Assembly: GCA_009617715.1 (NCBI GenBank)
Contig: VTFK01000152.1
Span: forward strand, 1,178,001-1,242,000
DNA: 64,000 bases
Origin: Plectrocnemia conspersa
Lineage: Eukaryota > Arthropoda > Insecta > Trichoptera > Polycentropodidae
Direction of reading: 5' to 3'
In this document: positions 1 to 11,395 of the stretch, piece by piece
Layout of the letters: the number at the start of each line of letters is the position of its first letter
Numbering within the stretch: the stretch's first letter is position 1
Program-made: the position numbers and the translations under genes
Notes under the pieces: model-generated
Seen by the model: the letters and a program-made list of their open reading frames with translations, nothing else
Databases searched by the model: none
Told to the model about the DNA's origin: nothing

Positions 1-2389
1 TTAAAAATATAGAAAAATCTATACATTAAAATTAACTACAAGGTACTGGTTCATAACAATTTTCTAGATTACAAGAGAAAAGTAAAAAATATAATATAAG
101 ACATGTAATAAAACATAATTTGTTTTCTAAAAAACCATTGTTTTTGAATTTTTGTAAAACTAGAAAATATCAGTAAATAACATTCAATTGGGAATATTAA
201 ATTAATCGACGCTCTTTGTGATCTCTGATCTCTGATCCATGCAGCTCGTTGTTGCGCTGCGCCTCACCACTGGCCAAATCGTCTGGCTTTTTTACTCGTG
301 TTGTTATTTTTGAGTCAAGTTAGTTTTAGCTCGAAATATAAATAATCGACGATACATATTGACGTTATTAAAACGTGTTAATTGATTAGCTATTGCAAAA
401 AAAAGTGTTGAAAATATTATAATTATAATTTTTATCGAAAATATTGTTTCACAGTGGTGCTACTAGTTCGACAAGGTATTTTACATTTATAACATTTTTG
501 ACTTTTTAAATAATTTTAATCTGACTTTACAAGGTAGCTTTGTTTAAGAGCAAGATAAGCTCCAACGTAAATTTATGGGCCCGTCGTGTGGAAATAGGAA
601 ATTACAAGGTTCTTACAAAGTTAACAGATATTTTTTTGTTGCTTGATTTTTTTACTCTTTTATAGAGCACGATAAACGCTTAAAATTGTGAAGCTTCAAG
701 CTTCGATCAAGCGCAGACGTCTCTTCGAATTTCGTTGTGTTGGGACAGACGAATTTCATATTTGCGCCGTCGAGTCACCATCTTCAATCGAAGTTACGCG
801 ACGCCTTCGCTACACAACGTTACAGTTCGTTTTAATATTGTTCGGTTGATTTCAATTAAGATTTTCGCTCACATGCTCTGATTTGCGTTTAAATCTGTCA
901 CATTTAAAAGTCTATAATGACAATTGTATGTATTTTTAATGTGAAAAAATTTAATCGATTTTTTTTAAAATACTGTACCGAATTGAAAATAGTATAGAGC
1001 ACGTTAAGCGTGAGTTTATCGGCTAAAATCGGGCGAACGTGGTTCGAGTCGATGCGACGATAATGTGGCCGCACCGCACGATAATGGCGATTGCAATGCA
1101 CCTTAATTGTATTCACCGGCCGCATATTGCTGCATCGGTCGTATCTCCAAATCTGTATAAACCCGGAGGCCGGCTAAGGTATTTGATTCGGACGTTTTAC
1201 GACCGGAACGAGACGTGCTTTCGCATCTACGATCGGGGCGAACAAAAAAGGACCAGGTCGATCTTAATTAATTAGCGAAACCCCGGGTACTTTAAAACGG
1301 CAATTAGAACCGAAGGGATCCCAATTTGCCGTAGGTCGCGACGCTTCAGCATCCCAACATGTTCAGAATGGCAGATTCCTTCGCTCGCTGGTCAGGTCGG
1401 ACCGATTCCATTTTTAGAACCCTTGTGCGTATGCACGGTATTCGATATGCAATAAAAGAAGGTCCAAAAAGGGCGGGGGCGGATGGTAGAATTGGGAGGT
1501 GTTATGCCGGCCCTTGTGATGTGACCCTTTCAAATTTTGATAGTGAAATATATGTTGATTTTTTTTAATATACATAAAAAGAAAATTTATCGCCCTTTAT
1601 GGAAATCGTGTATTTATTTTTATTGTTAATAAAACTTTCATTTTTAGTATACATTTTATGTCTACTATTTCGTAGCAAAGTATGTATGAATCTCGTAGTA
1701 TATAGACTTTGATAATTATTGATACTTATGTATAGTTTTATTAATATACTAGTTGTATACGTTAGTGATATATGAAAGACATGGAGCATAACCCTAATGT
1801 TCTTAAGATCGGATTTACTGATTATTAATAATTATAGTTCTGATTAGGTTTTCTTAGATTTTCCTCATCTAATACATTAATATGGTGATAAATAATTTAA
1901 AAAATATTGATTGTATGCTATAAAAATAGTTTATAATTTCAGTCTGGTGTCGAAAGGCATTTTGCGATTAAAATTTACTTAAAATATATAAACATCATTA
2001 GCGTTAGAATATGAGATTTTTTATTACTTTGTTTAAATAATGTCACTAAAGTATAATATATGATGTCAATGACACCCTGTCATAAATTATTTTTTGTTTA
2101 AAACTCAATGGAATGTAGGGCTATTGTCTAGTGATCCATCGCTTTGAAATGCATCGCATATAGATAATTGGACAATATGGTGTTTTTGCTTACTTAAAGA
2201 GAAGACACTCGGACAGAAAACAAAACTGGAACAGTCCTGGAGCCTTTGCCAAGATAAGGAACTTGGCATTGGCAGATACAGTGATTTTGAATTAATTTTT
2301 TTACTCTTAATTTATTTATTTACAAATCGATGCTACACAAGTAAATTTATTTATTTTTTAATATAATGCAAATTATTACTTTAATAGTA
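1..2389. other. AT-rich noncoding DNA with one CpG-rich island
   Basis: No convincing gene. Most of the stretch is AT-rich with homopolymer runs. About 1020-1540 is clearly richer in G+C and CpG (for example gtaggtcgcgacgcttcagc) and is open in places, but the predicted peptides have no recognisable domain and look arbitrary. It resembles the other CpG-rich islands of this window and may be a regulatory or conserved noncoding block. Confidence 0.5.
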
Positions 2390-2402
2390 ATTTACGTATA
2401 AT
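2390..2402. repeat. Target-site duplication of the LINE, 3' side
   Basis: The 13-mer atttacgtataat occurs here, directly against the poly-T run, and again at 6728-6740 directly against the other end of the LINE. Both copies are identical, as expected for target-primed reverse transcription. Confidence 0.9.
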
Positions 2403-2699
2403 TTTTTTTTTTTTTTTTTTTTTTGAAATGTTTATTTCAAAAATAATTTAGTTTTATACAAGTTATAAATTACATGTTTCTGGGTTTTAGCCATTATCAT
2501 GTTTACAAGCGAAATTACAATAGTTTAAATAAAAATAAAGGCAACAATATGCAATATTTAATAAGTAAAATTTAAGGAGAAAATACTAAAACCTTTATAC
2601 AATAAGAAAAAGAAAATAAAATAAATAAAATATAAGATACATAATTAAAAATAACACTTACGAACTGGGGCTATTGAAGTCGTGGTTACAGATTTGCTA
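2403..2699 (-). other. LINE 3' UTR and poly-A tail
   Basis: Between the ORF2 stop and the target duplication there are about 275 bp of AT-rich 3' UTR and an uninterrupted poly-A (poly-T on the plus strand, 2402-2424; one base is shared with the target duplication). Confidence 0.8.
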
Positions 2700-5398
2700 T
2701 CAAAGCATTATGTGCTTAGGCATTTTATGTTTATACTTGAAATTTAGTGTGACTTTGTCATAGTTACCAATTTTTGCAATTAATTTATTATTATGTTCAC
2801 GCGAGATATTTTTGTAATAATTTATCGTATTAGTAATAATGTGATTTTTAATTGTAGGTATAGAATATCGAGTGTGGAGTTTCTTTAAATTAGTATAATA
2901 TGGGGTGTTATAAATTATTTTTACAGCTTTATTTTGAATTACTTGTAACTTATTAAAATTATTTTTACACGTATTACTCCACACTGGGCAAGCGTATGTT
3001 AATATCGGTCGTATTAATTGTTTATATAATAAAATTTTGTTTTTAATCGTCAACTTTTTTTTTTTTCTGTTAAAAAAATGGGTCTCAGAGCTGAAATGGC
3101 GGCAAGCCCTTTAGACCGTACTTCTTTTTATATGCTTTGTATATTTTAATTTAGAATTTAAGTGAAGACCCAGATACCTAACACTCGTTTTCCATTCAAT
3201 GTTTTTGCCCTGCTCGGTTTTTAAAGGCGGAGGCAACGGTTGCCGGCGCATCGTAAAAATGATTGCCTCAGTTTTATCATCGTTTATTTTTATTTTCCAC
3301 TTTTTTTAAATGTTTATTTAAGTTATGCAAAGATTTTTTGTTTTTTGTTGCTATTGGCTTAAGACCATATGAACTAGTTAAAACGGCCGTATCGTCCGCG
3401 TAAATAGAGAGACTGGTGTTTTTTAAAATTGGAATATCGTTTGTATATATTATATAAAGATACGGCCCAAGTATGCTCCCCTGAGGAACCCCGGCTGGTA
3501 TTTTACGCGGTGTCGAATTATCGTTATTTAAGGAGACGACATAGCTTCGATCTTGGAGGTATGATCGGATAATTTGTATCAGATAGTGTGGGGTTTTGTA
3601 CTTATCTAGTTTGTATACTAGCCCTTCATGCCACACAGTATCAAATGCCTTCTCTACGTCTAACATTAAAAATCCTGTGCTTTTTTTTCTATTAAAATTC
3701 GCAGAAATGTGCTCCGTGAGTCTATTAAGTTGATGCGTTGTTGAGTGTCCTTCGCGGAAGCCAAATTGTTCGTCAATGATTTTACCATTTAGACACTCTT
3801 TTAAACGTGATAAGATAATCTTTTCAAATAATTTACTTAGGGACGGTAGTAAGCTAATCGGTCGGTAATTTAATGGGATGCTATCAGCTTTACCGGGTTT
3901 TTTTTTTATCGGAATTATTTTGCAACTTTCCAAATACCTGGAAAATACCCAATAGATAAGCAAAAGTTAAATATGTTAGTTAGGAAATGAAAGCATTTAA
4001 ATGGAAAGTTTTTTTATTAAGATGTTATCTAATCGGTCAATTCCCGGAGCTTTATTATTTTTAAGTGATTTTGCAATGTTATAAATTTCGAACGGGGTAA
4101 TTTCGTTAATAGTTTTCTTATCTATTCTAGTTTTATCAAGTCTTTGAATTGAACGATCAACTTTACTCTGGGTTTTAGATGCGTATAATTTTGCGTTAGC
4201 ACATAGGATGTAGAGAATGCATTAGCTAATACCTCAGTTTTTTTTGTATGTTCGAGGTTACTATGTCGTCTCCATTTTTTTAACGGCGGAATGTCTGAAT
4301 ATTTATTTTTTAATTGATTTAGCGATTTTCCATAATGAGTTATCTGCTGGATTTGTTTTTTTTTCAGTTTACGCGACCATGAATCATTTTTTAATTATTT
4401 GGATTTTTTACGCGGATATCACTGGTTAATTTATTTAATAAAGTTTTAAGCTGGGGTGATCTATTTTTTTTGCCATTGCTTTTTTAATTCTGTTTTTGAT
4501 TTTTATATATTCGATAATTTCTGGAGTTAATTTTACTTTATTTGGTATATTTTTACGCGTCGGTATAAATGATAGTTTACCCTGCTCGATTAAATTTGTA
4601 AAAAAATTAATATCATCGTCAATTTGCCTGGTGTTTTGTAAAGTGTATATCTGTGGAGCGCCGTGTAGACGACATTCAATGAAACTTCTAAAACCTTTCC
4701 AGTCAGCTCTTCCGTAGTCAAAAAATATTTCAGGGGATGACCTCAACATCGCCTTCCAGAGCAAAAAACACAGGAAGATGATCCGAAGATAGAGCTTGGA
4801 TGCAGTGCATCCCCGAAATTGGCGTAAAACCTTTGACTAATGCGAAATCAAGAGTTGATGGAGACATGTTATTAAAAGGATAGTGTGTGTGTGAATTTGG
4901 AAAGTGAATATCCGTGTCAGTATCGTGCAAGTAGTTAAAGAGCATGGTACCGGATCGATTGGTACTAGAACAATTCCAGTGCGAGTGCCTGGCGTTGAAA
5001 TCTCCGCTTAATATAACAGAGCTTCCAAGTCCAAGCACAGCATCTAGATCACTCTGCACAATTCGTCTCCGGGTGAGTTGTATGCGGCAGCAATTGTGAT
5101 GATTTTATTATTATTATTAATTTGGATCGCGACAGATTCTAAGTTAATTACGTCGTCGGATTTATACGCGCGTGTTTTATAGATTTTTTAATAAAAATCG
5201 CAACCCCGCCACCTGGCCTTGAGAGTCGGTCTCCGGAGGCAAAACAAAGTTCGGCAAAGATATTTTAACGTGAGGTTTAAGATACGTCTCGGTAACTATG
5301 ACAATGTCAATTTTATACTCACTGATCAATAGCTCCAGCTCGCCAGTTTTTTGTGTCGAATTCCACGTGAATTCCACGTCAGCAAATTCAATTTCTTC
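2700..5398 (-). pseudogene. LINE ORF2, endonuclease-reverse transcriptase (frameshifted)
   Basis: ORF2 nicks the target and copies the RNA. Segments in order on the minus strand: LTWNSRGIRHKK near 5390-5350 and TETYL near 5290 (endonuclease N-terminus with its catalytic Glu); GDFNARHSHW (about 5000-4970) and SDHLPVFF (about 4780-4757) of the endonuclease core; a linker open to 4435; a decayed stretch 4434-3964; then the RT core (3963-3277) with NYRPISLLPSLSKLFEKII, FGFREGHST, MLDVEKAFDTVWHEGL, GVPQGSILGP and the catalytic SIYADDTAVL near 3400; then the thumb and C-terminal region 3276-2700 (VRYLGLHLN, RPILTYACPVW) ending PKHIML. At least five breaks separate these parts. RT catalytic residues are intact. 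There is no RNase H domain, in keeping with Jockey relatives. Confidence 0.9.
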
Positions 5399-6705
5399 TT
5401 AGAAGAGGACATCAAGGTACTCTACCATCATGATGGCTATCTCCATTTTGCTCGCACACTTGCCAGCTTTGACCCGAATCTCCTGAAGTACGAGGGCATC
5501 TTCCGTAGATCCGAGGACGACATGGGGGGCATCCTCTGCGCCGGTGTTTGGTGGTGCTGCTGTCGGCTCTGGTTGTGATCTTTGAGCCTGTTTGAGATTA
5601 GCGGCCGCAGCTGAGAAGTTCTTAGCCGGTTGGGATGGTCGGAGTGCGGGAAAATGCTCCTGAACTAAGTTAAATGTCGGTCCAGGTGCAGCCGGGGTGA
5701 CAGCCGCGACGGTAGCTGGCCTTTGATGTCTCCTCTGAGTCTGGACGAGATACTCCTTCCTGCGAGGGCAGTCCTTGAAGTTGGCCGGATGATCTCCTTC
5801 GCATCCGATGCATTTCGCTGGTGTCTCACGATCCGTTTTCGAGCAGTCAGCGGTTGCGTGACTGCCGGTACATTTGACGCATCGTGGGGTTCGGTGGCAG
5901 TTTTTTGGCTGCGTGTCCATAAAGCTGACATCTGAAACATTGGGTTAAATGTCCATTGTTACGCTTATACCTTTCCAGAATGGCCTTGGCGAAACAAACG
6001 TACCGGATGTTTTGATTGCAGCTGTCTTGGTATCCGAAGAGAACTGAACCAGGTAGAGGCGAGAACCTCCCAGTACCTCCGTCTTTGTCTTCATTGTCGT
6101 CACTTTGACGACATTGAGTCCTGCCTTTGGAGGTCAGCAGCTATGTCTTGAGTTGGAACTTCTGGTAGTCCTTTCAGGACAGACTTTACTGTCTTGTCCT
6201 CGTCAGTGGTGAAGGTATGAAATGGGCGATGCCCCCTCAATCCTTCCATTAGTAAGGCTCGTTGCTCGAGCGAAGAACACTGGACGGACACGTTGCCCTT
6301 TCCAGTGTAACGCAACGTGAAGTTGCTGGATTTGGTGACGGATTTAATAAGGTCCGTCGTTTGAAGATGTGAGCCCGTGACCTCCATAATCACAGGCGGA
6401 ACTCTGCTTGATTTGCTTCCTAATACCTCGGGAAGCTTTTCGAACCTGTTTTGGCTCGGGGTTGGTCCGGGGCTCCTGGACTCAGTGGATGGTCTGGCAG
6501 TTTTTTTCGGAAGTTGCCATTCCGAATCTTGACTGGGGTTAAGGAACGCCTTAATCGTCCCCACAGAACGCTTACGCGTCTGCGCCTTTTTCATGGCGCT
6601 GTTGTTTGGTAGGCAGTGAGCAAAATTGTTCAGCGGCGCAGCTGGCAGGTCCGAGTGTGTACAGCAGCGCGGTCTACGCACAGAGCACGAGGTGCGTCCG
6701 TACAC
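5399..6705 (-). pseudogene. LINE ORF1, gag-like nucleic-acid-binding protein (frameshifted)
   Basis: ORF1 of a Jockey-type element codes for the protein that packages the RNA. The first open segment (6705-6100) contains a likely real start at 6594 (MKKAQTRKRSVG) after an in-frame upstream Met at 6705, then a basic, Pro/Ser-rich N-terminus and a region fitting the PRE_C2HC domain (TVKSVLKGLPEVPTQDIAADL). A frameshift near 6120 moves the reading to another frame (QFSSDTKTAAI...). A second shift near 5905, in an A run on the coding strand, splits the first of three zinc knuckles: CFRCQLYGHAAKNC, CVKCTGSHATADC and CIGCEGDHPANFKDC. The last segment (5920-5399) adds a Pro/Ala/Gln-rich tail ending EYLDVLF before a stop. 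ORF2 starts just downstream. Identity is secure; the protein is not expressible as it stands. Confidence 0.88.
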
Positions 6706-6727
6706 CGCGAAGGCACAAAGCGGAATG

Positions 6728-6740
6728 ATTTACGTATAAT
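6728..6740. repeat. Target-site duplication of the LINE, 5' side
   Basis: Second copy of atttacgtataat, identical to 2390-2402. It fixes the 5' boundary of the LINE at 6727 and shows that the insertion is not 5'-truncated. Confidence 0.9.
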
Positions 6741-6869
6741 GATTTTAGCTTTATTTTGGGCTCTCTAAAATGTCTGTATTATTAGGGATAATAATCATTA
6801 TAAATCTTATATATTTTAGAATTTTGAAAGTACACAATGCTTTAACGAAACGAATCGTAAAATAGCGAT

Positions 6870-7330
6870 TAGTTATGCTTTAGTGGTAGTCAGAGTTAAA
6901 AAATCTAGTACCGGGAATTCTCGGAAATCGATATTTTCGTTTGCTTATGTTATAGGTAAACTTATTTTTGATAAATATTTTTTATGTCACATGTGTGTAA
7001 AATCAAAAATTATACATATTCTATTTTTGTTGGGTGAAATAAGTTTTTAGAAAAATCTAAGCACTTAGGAACGAATCATAAAATCCAATTCTAACTTTCG
7101 TAGTTAATATTCGCTTTCTGTTGATGTTGGTGTAATTGTGAGCAAATATTTATATACATAATATTTAGATTTTTAGTTCGTTTTTCGGTTGGATGCAAAA
7201 TCTTGAATTAATTTCGTCAACTACGTTTATTATTTTTTAACAGAAAAATACTCAATACTTGTTTGTTGCTAATAATTTTGATGTTATGACCAACAGTGAT
7301 ATCGACTTCAACCGTTTTATGAGATTTAGG
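6870..7330 (-). pseudogene. hAT transposase C-terminal relic, copy 1
   Basis: On the minus strand near 7145-7080 the translation reads LTITPTSTESE and then, after a gap of about seven codons and a frame change, ILTTKVRIGF. The related relic at 20880-21120 has the gap filled with RVFSTAG, which completes the conserved hAT C-terminal dimerisation motif (TSAESERVFSTAGILTTK). The same two loci share further sequence on the 5' side of the coding strand (acatttattatttt and neighbours). Near 6900-6925 accgggaattctcgg resembles the inverted CCGGGAATT boxes near some hAT ends, so this may be the remnant of one short element next to the LINE insertion. No intact reading frame remains. Confidence 0.6.
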
Positions 7331-9465
7331 GAGATCATATTAAAAAAATAAATGAAGGAATTATATTGCCATATATTGAAAAAAGAAAAAAATTTAAATA
7401 TAAGTTTTGAGTGTAATATATTCTTTTTTATTTACATTATGACGTACCCATACAAACTTCGCGTATCAGTGTTGTGAAAAAATTTTGGAATCGCGAAGAA
7501 TTTAATCACTTTATCTCATTGAATAAGCTAAGCTTTAAGGAATTCAATGATTTTTTTTGTTAGTTTTGTGATAGTTTTCGATCGTCATTTTTATGTGCAG
7601 TGTTTTGTGATTATGTATTTTTTAATTGCTTGAATTTATAATTATATACATTTTCAGTAGTGACTTTCTATATTATTGAAATTATTTTTTCTAAAAATGT
7701 CAGTTTTGAAAAGTAGATAGATTGCTATGTGATAATAAAGAGATAGTTTTAGTATTATAAATAAAATAAACCTTTTTCATATATGAAGAATAACTACTCT
7801 TCTTGACGCTGAAGCTAGTTATAGTATATTTAAAAAAAAAAAACATTGAAATACCTGATGTACGTAGAACTTGTAAATTGACTCACAGTGTTAATAACAT
7901 GCTTAATCTTCAGCATATGCTCTTTTGGTCTTTATATTATGTCGCATTCTGTCTTCTGATTTATCTAAGATTTAATTTTTTAATACATATTTGTACAATA
8001 TATAGTTGACCATTAAACAATATTTATAACTAAATATAAACATAACTTTAACATGGTCTCTTTTGCCATTATTTGAATGTCTGATCCAACCTAAACAACT
8101 AATGAAATATTAATTCTATATGATAATCCCTATGGGAAATTAATACCATTATTATTTTCGCCATTTTTAGTTTGTTAACAATTCATATAATATATATATA
8201 TATATAATATATATTACTGGCGATGAGTAAACGCTTCGTTGACGTAACGGAAATTTGACAACTTTTGTCCTCGTCCGATTCTATGAATTATGCTTATTCA
8301 ATTATAATTGTCGCCCGAACGAAGATTAGTCGCTGTCGTTTATTTATTTATTAATTAATGTTTTGATTACGTTTTAATTATCGTGTTCGACATTTCGCTG
8401 TCGCTGACTTAATTATTATTAAATTTACTTTATGATTAATATCCGTAGCTTTTATTTATAGGCGGATTTTACAGTATTCCTATGATCAGTATATCATAAG
8501 TCCTAACTACTGAACCAATTTCCTAACCAATCCAGCGATCCCGGCTAATTAATCTCGCCGCATTCGTTCGAAAGTTTTCCTCGGCGAAAATAATTAATGG
8601 ACCTGCCCGTGTGCATTTCGACTCGGATTATCCACTCACCGGATAAATCGAAGCTCTCTCTTGCCGGTTCGGAGTAGTTTCTCGCGTCGAACTTGGCCAT
8701 CATCATCTTAGGAACTTTAACGAAATTTTAAAGTTTCACGCTCGCCTCTCCGCCGGCGGCGTGCACGCTGGCAAACTTTTTCGTCTCTATTTTATATTAA
8801 TTACGCCGAAAGGAATTCGTCCAGATAGCAGGACACTAGAAAGAAGAAGGGTGAAACGAAGGAGGAAAATCGTAGATTATTATCGGCACCGAGAACGAGC
8901 CCTAAATTATTCATGAACACGCCTCGTCTTTTCTCTTTTTCTCTCGCTCTCTGTCTCGTTTTGATTTCGTTATAAGCGGATCCCTCGTAGTGCTTTTTTT
9001 CCGATCATCCACTGTTTTATTGACGGTAATCAATTTTATAACGGATTTGCGGCAAAGCGAATATTAAACGGTGCGCGTGTGTGTATGTTCGCTCGCGATT
9101 TATTAATGATTGGAAATTATGTACTTCTCATATTTACGGCCACCCCCTCGACGCGACGTAAAAAACGGCCGTAAAAAATCAATAAAGATACCATTTCAAT
9201 TTTTTTGAGGTCTCGAATGATCGAATTTATGTGTATTTATAATGCGCGCAAAAGCTATTGATTTTATATCCAATATATATATATATACAAATTCGCTCGA
9301 AAATGTAGCCAACTGAAGAAAATTCTGACCCAGTTTCGATTATAAGTATATTTAGTTTAATCGAAAAATTGAGCGAACAAAAAATTTTTGTACTTAAATA
9401 GTGTAATTCGTTAAACGCTAATCTCTTACGCGTAGATTCGAAGTTTGTAATATAATGATCAATTA
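7331..9465. other. Noncoding DNA with TA microsatellites and a CpG-rich island
   Basis: No gene seen. It holds a (TA)n tract at about 8188-8213, a shorter one at 9271-9289, and a CpG-rich block at about 8520-9180 containing several TAATTA-type homeodomain-like cores amid GC-rich words. A short open frame at 7803-8009 has no domain and looks incidental. Confidence 0.5.
8188..8213. repeat. (TA)n microsatellite
   Basis: Alternating TA tract, interrupted once, about 26 bp. Similar tracts lie at 9271-9289, 10501-10512 and 24208-24229. Confidence 0.85.
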
Positions 9466-9471
9466 GTTTTA

Positions 9472-9630
9472 AAGTTTCTTGAAAGTATCAAAGTAATCTT
9501 CAGCTTGCACTCCAAAAAGCAACTCAGGATACATTGCATGGGCAGTGGGAGAGGTTCCATACGTAGGTAAGTGTGAGACCCATGCGTTTGTACATCGCCA
9601 TACTACACGCGTAGAACCAAATATATTTGT
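9472..9630 (-). other. 53-codon open frame of unknown origin
   Basis: On the minus strand a stop-to-stop frame contains segments such as STRVVWRCTNAWVSHLPTYG and HAMYPELLFGVQAEDYFD. Composition is protein-like (mixed hydrophobic and charged residues, aromatic residues) and unlike the low-complexity peptides that AT-rich noncoding DNA yields. I do not recognise a family. The plus strand of the same interval carries a strong splice-donor-like word (tag|gtaagtgtg at 9567) and an acceptor-like cttcag at 9503, so a short plus-strand exon is an alternative. It could be a relic of a transposon gene, a captured exon or chance. Confidence 0.25.
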
Positions 9631-9945
9631 TTAGGAGTATTTGCAATTACTGAATTTATAGGATTTTCTATCCTTTAACATTTTCATAAACTAAAACCGG
9701 TAAAAAAGTTATAGAAATAAAACGAATGATTGAATAGATTATTACATTTTAAAATATCAGCCCAAATACCAGCCTAATCTTTTGAAAATATTCACCTTGT
9801 TTCATTGTAGCAATATTTAGTTTTGGCACAACATTTTACCCATTACTTGAATCCAAATTAGTTAACCTAATATAAAAGCTTTATGGCAAGAATGGTCATA
9901 ATTTCTAATCATATCAATATTTTTGTAAAAAATCATTTTTGCATG

Positions 9946-10165
9946 CATTTTTTATACCACTGCATAAAATGGGTGGGTCTGTGCCAGATGTTAAAAAATA
10001 TGCATGCTTTCTTGGAAGCTTTTAATAATTGGCAAAATGTTCTTCATTATTTTCTTAAATATTATAATCGGACTTAACTTTGCTTTGATAATGTAAGATT
10101 TACATTAATAATCAGATAAGAATCCGCTTCACGTGGGAATCGGTAGATTACACAAATGTATGAGC
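9946..10165 (+). repeat. Dispersed repeat A, copy 1
   Basis: Shares an ordered set of words with 24370-24552 (plus) and 20130-20310 (minus): gtgggtctgtgccagatgtt, atgcatgctttcttg, aatcagataagaa and cgcttcacgtgggaatcgg. Similarity is patchy, so the copies are old. Source element unknown. Confidence 0.7.
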
Positions 10166-10370
10166 TATGTCAGCATATCATCTATTGTATTAATGGTTTT
10201 GTCGTATTGTCAATTAAATTCGCTGAAGAATGCGCACCCATTTCTATATGATCCAGAAAAGGCGACTTAGCTTCAATAACTAGAAGCTTTTAGGATATAA
10301 TTTTTTACTGTTGTATAGGCGTAGTTGAGTTTTTAGGCAAACTGTTAATAAGTTATAGTTATATATAATC

Positions 10371-10502
10371 CGTTGTAACCTGAAAGACCCAATGCGTTAG
10401 AACGGAGTAAATCAGTACCAATGGGGTAAGTCAATCATACAAAGACAATACTTATAAGCAAGTATTAATCACCATAGTGCAAGTCTAGGAATTTGTGACA
10501 TA
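10371..10502 (-). repeat. SINE, 5'-truncated copy (body and tail only)
   Basis: On the minus strand the sequence runs from gtcacaaattcctagacttg through gattgacttaccccattggt and gatttactccgttctaacgc to a tail aggttacaacgg. This body is shared with the two longer SINE copies at 45678-45937 and 32021-32286. The tRNA-like head is missing here. Confidence 0.75.
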
Positions 10503-11365
10503 TATATATATAAATAATTAAAAACTGGCATGTATTTTAATTTACAATCGATAGAGTTAAGGCCGGTTTTTAATAGTAACACATTTTTATAGGTAAAAAT
10601 TGGAGTTTGCTGCAGGGGACCCGACTCCGTGGCCTCTGTAATATGATTAGACTTGAACTCTTTCGCCGTGACATCATTTTAATGTTCATGACATTAAATA
10701 CATTTTTAAATTAATAAATATTTAAAAAAGTATTTATTGCCAACTATTTTCTTTTTGCTTATTTAAAACACATGCAATGTGGCGAAGCCATCATATAATG
10801 GGCTTCGCGTTGAAAAGGTTAATCGCACAAATATAGTTTGATTAATTTTCTTGTATTTAGTAAATATTTAATTCCGCTTCCAAATCCTTCATATTTTCCT
10901 GTGTATTCTAAAATACATATTATGTTATAATATCCTTTAAAAATATCCAATTTACCATTTAATAATAAGCCTTTACTGATACAGTCTGATACGATTATTA
11001 TGTAATGTTTTATATACAGTATCCGGATGTTACGATGCCGGAAGAAAACCACCAAACAAAACATATCTTAGTCGAAAAAAGCAGTAAAGCGATTATAATA
11101 GACCTTTTGATGATATATATATATTAAAGAAAAATACACAGGAAATTTTTTGCGAACAATAAATTTAAACTATGTTTACTTTGTAATGTATGTGTGTCGT
11201 AACTTTCGAGCTTTGATGATAACTACACGTTAATTTGCATCTCGGTTGAAGTTCGAAACTTTCGTACGTCAGCACGAGCGCACATGATACACCTGCACCA
11301 TGAATAAATTTCAACACACGTATTCACACTCAGAATAAACTTTTAGATTGCAATCATAACTCACT
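10503..11365. other. AT-rich noncoding DNA
   Basis: No gene, repeat copy or structured element recognised. A short minus-strand open frame at 10819-11064 has no domain and is probably incidental. Confidence 0.5.
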
Positions 11366-11395
11366 GTTTGTATTATTTTCGTTTCAGGTGAGACT
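11366..11395 (+). promoter_or_regulatory. Candidate zero-length exon (recursive splice site) 1
   Basis: A pyrimidine-rich tract ends in cgtttcag and is followed at once by gtgaga (junction after 11387). This joins a 3' splice-site consensus to a 5' splice-site consensus, the layout of insect ratchet points. A short exon from 11388 to a weak donor at 11467 (cag|gtttgt) is an alternative. Confidence 0.35.

Larger units (their letters stand above)
2403..6727 (-). mobile_element. Full-length Jockey-clade non-LTR retrotransposon (dead copy)
   Basis: A complete LINE of about 4.3 kb on the minus strand. Reading minus: the 5' end at 6727 begins CATTCCGC, then a gag-like ORF1 with zinc knuckles, an ORF2 with apurinic-type endonuclease and reverse transcriptase, a 3' UTR of about 275 bp and a poly-A tail (T run to 2424). 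A perfect 13-bp target duplication flanks it. ORF order, a three-knuckle gag, an RT of the NYRPISLLP/YADD kind, no RNase H domain and a length of 4-5 kb are typical of the Jockey clade. Both ORFs carry several frameshifts, so this copy cannot make its proteins. A fragment of a related copy lies at 17225-17310. The clade call rests on motif recognition; a tree of the RT domain could place it in a neighbouring clade. Confidence 0.93.

Noticed and set aside
4244..6000. Plus-strand open frames across the LINE
   Set aside because: They are antisense to the well-supported minus-strand LINE proteins.
10619..10680. gactccgtggc, identical to the first bases of tRNA-Trp
   Set aside because: The following sequence does not continue as a tRNA (no D-arm, anticodon or T-arm), so it is a chance match.
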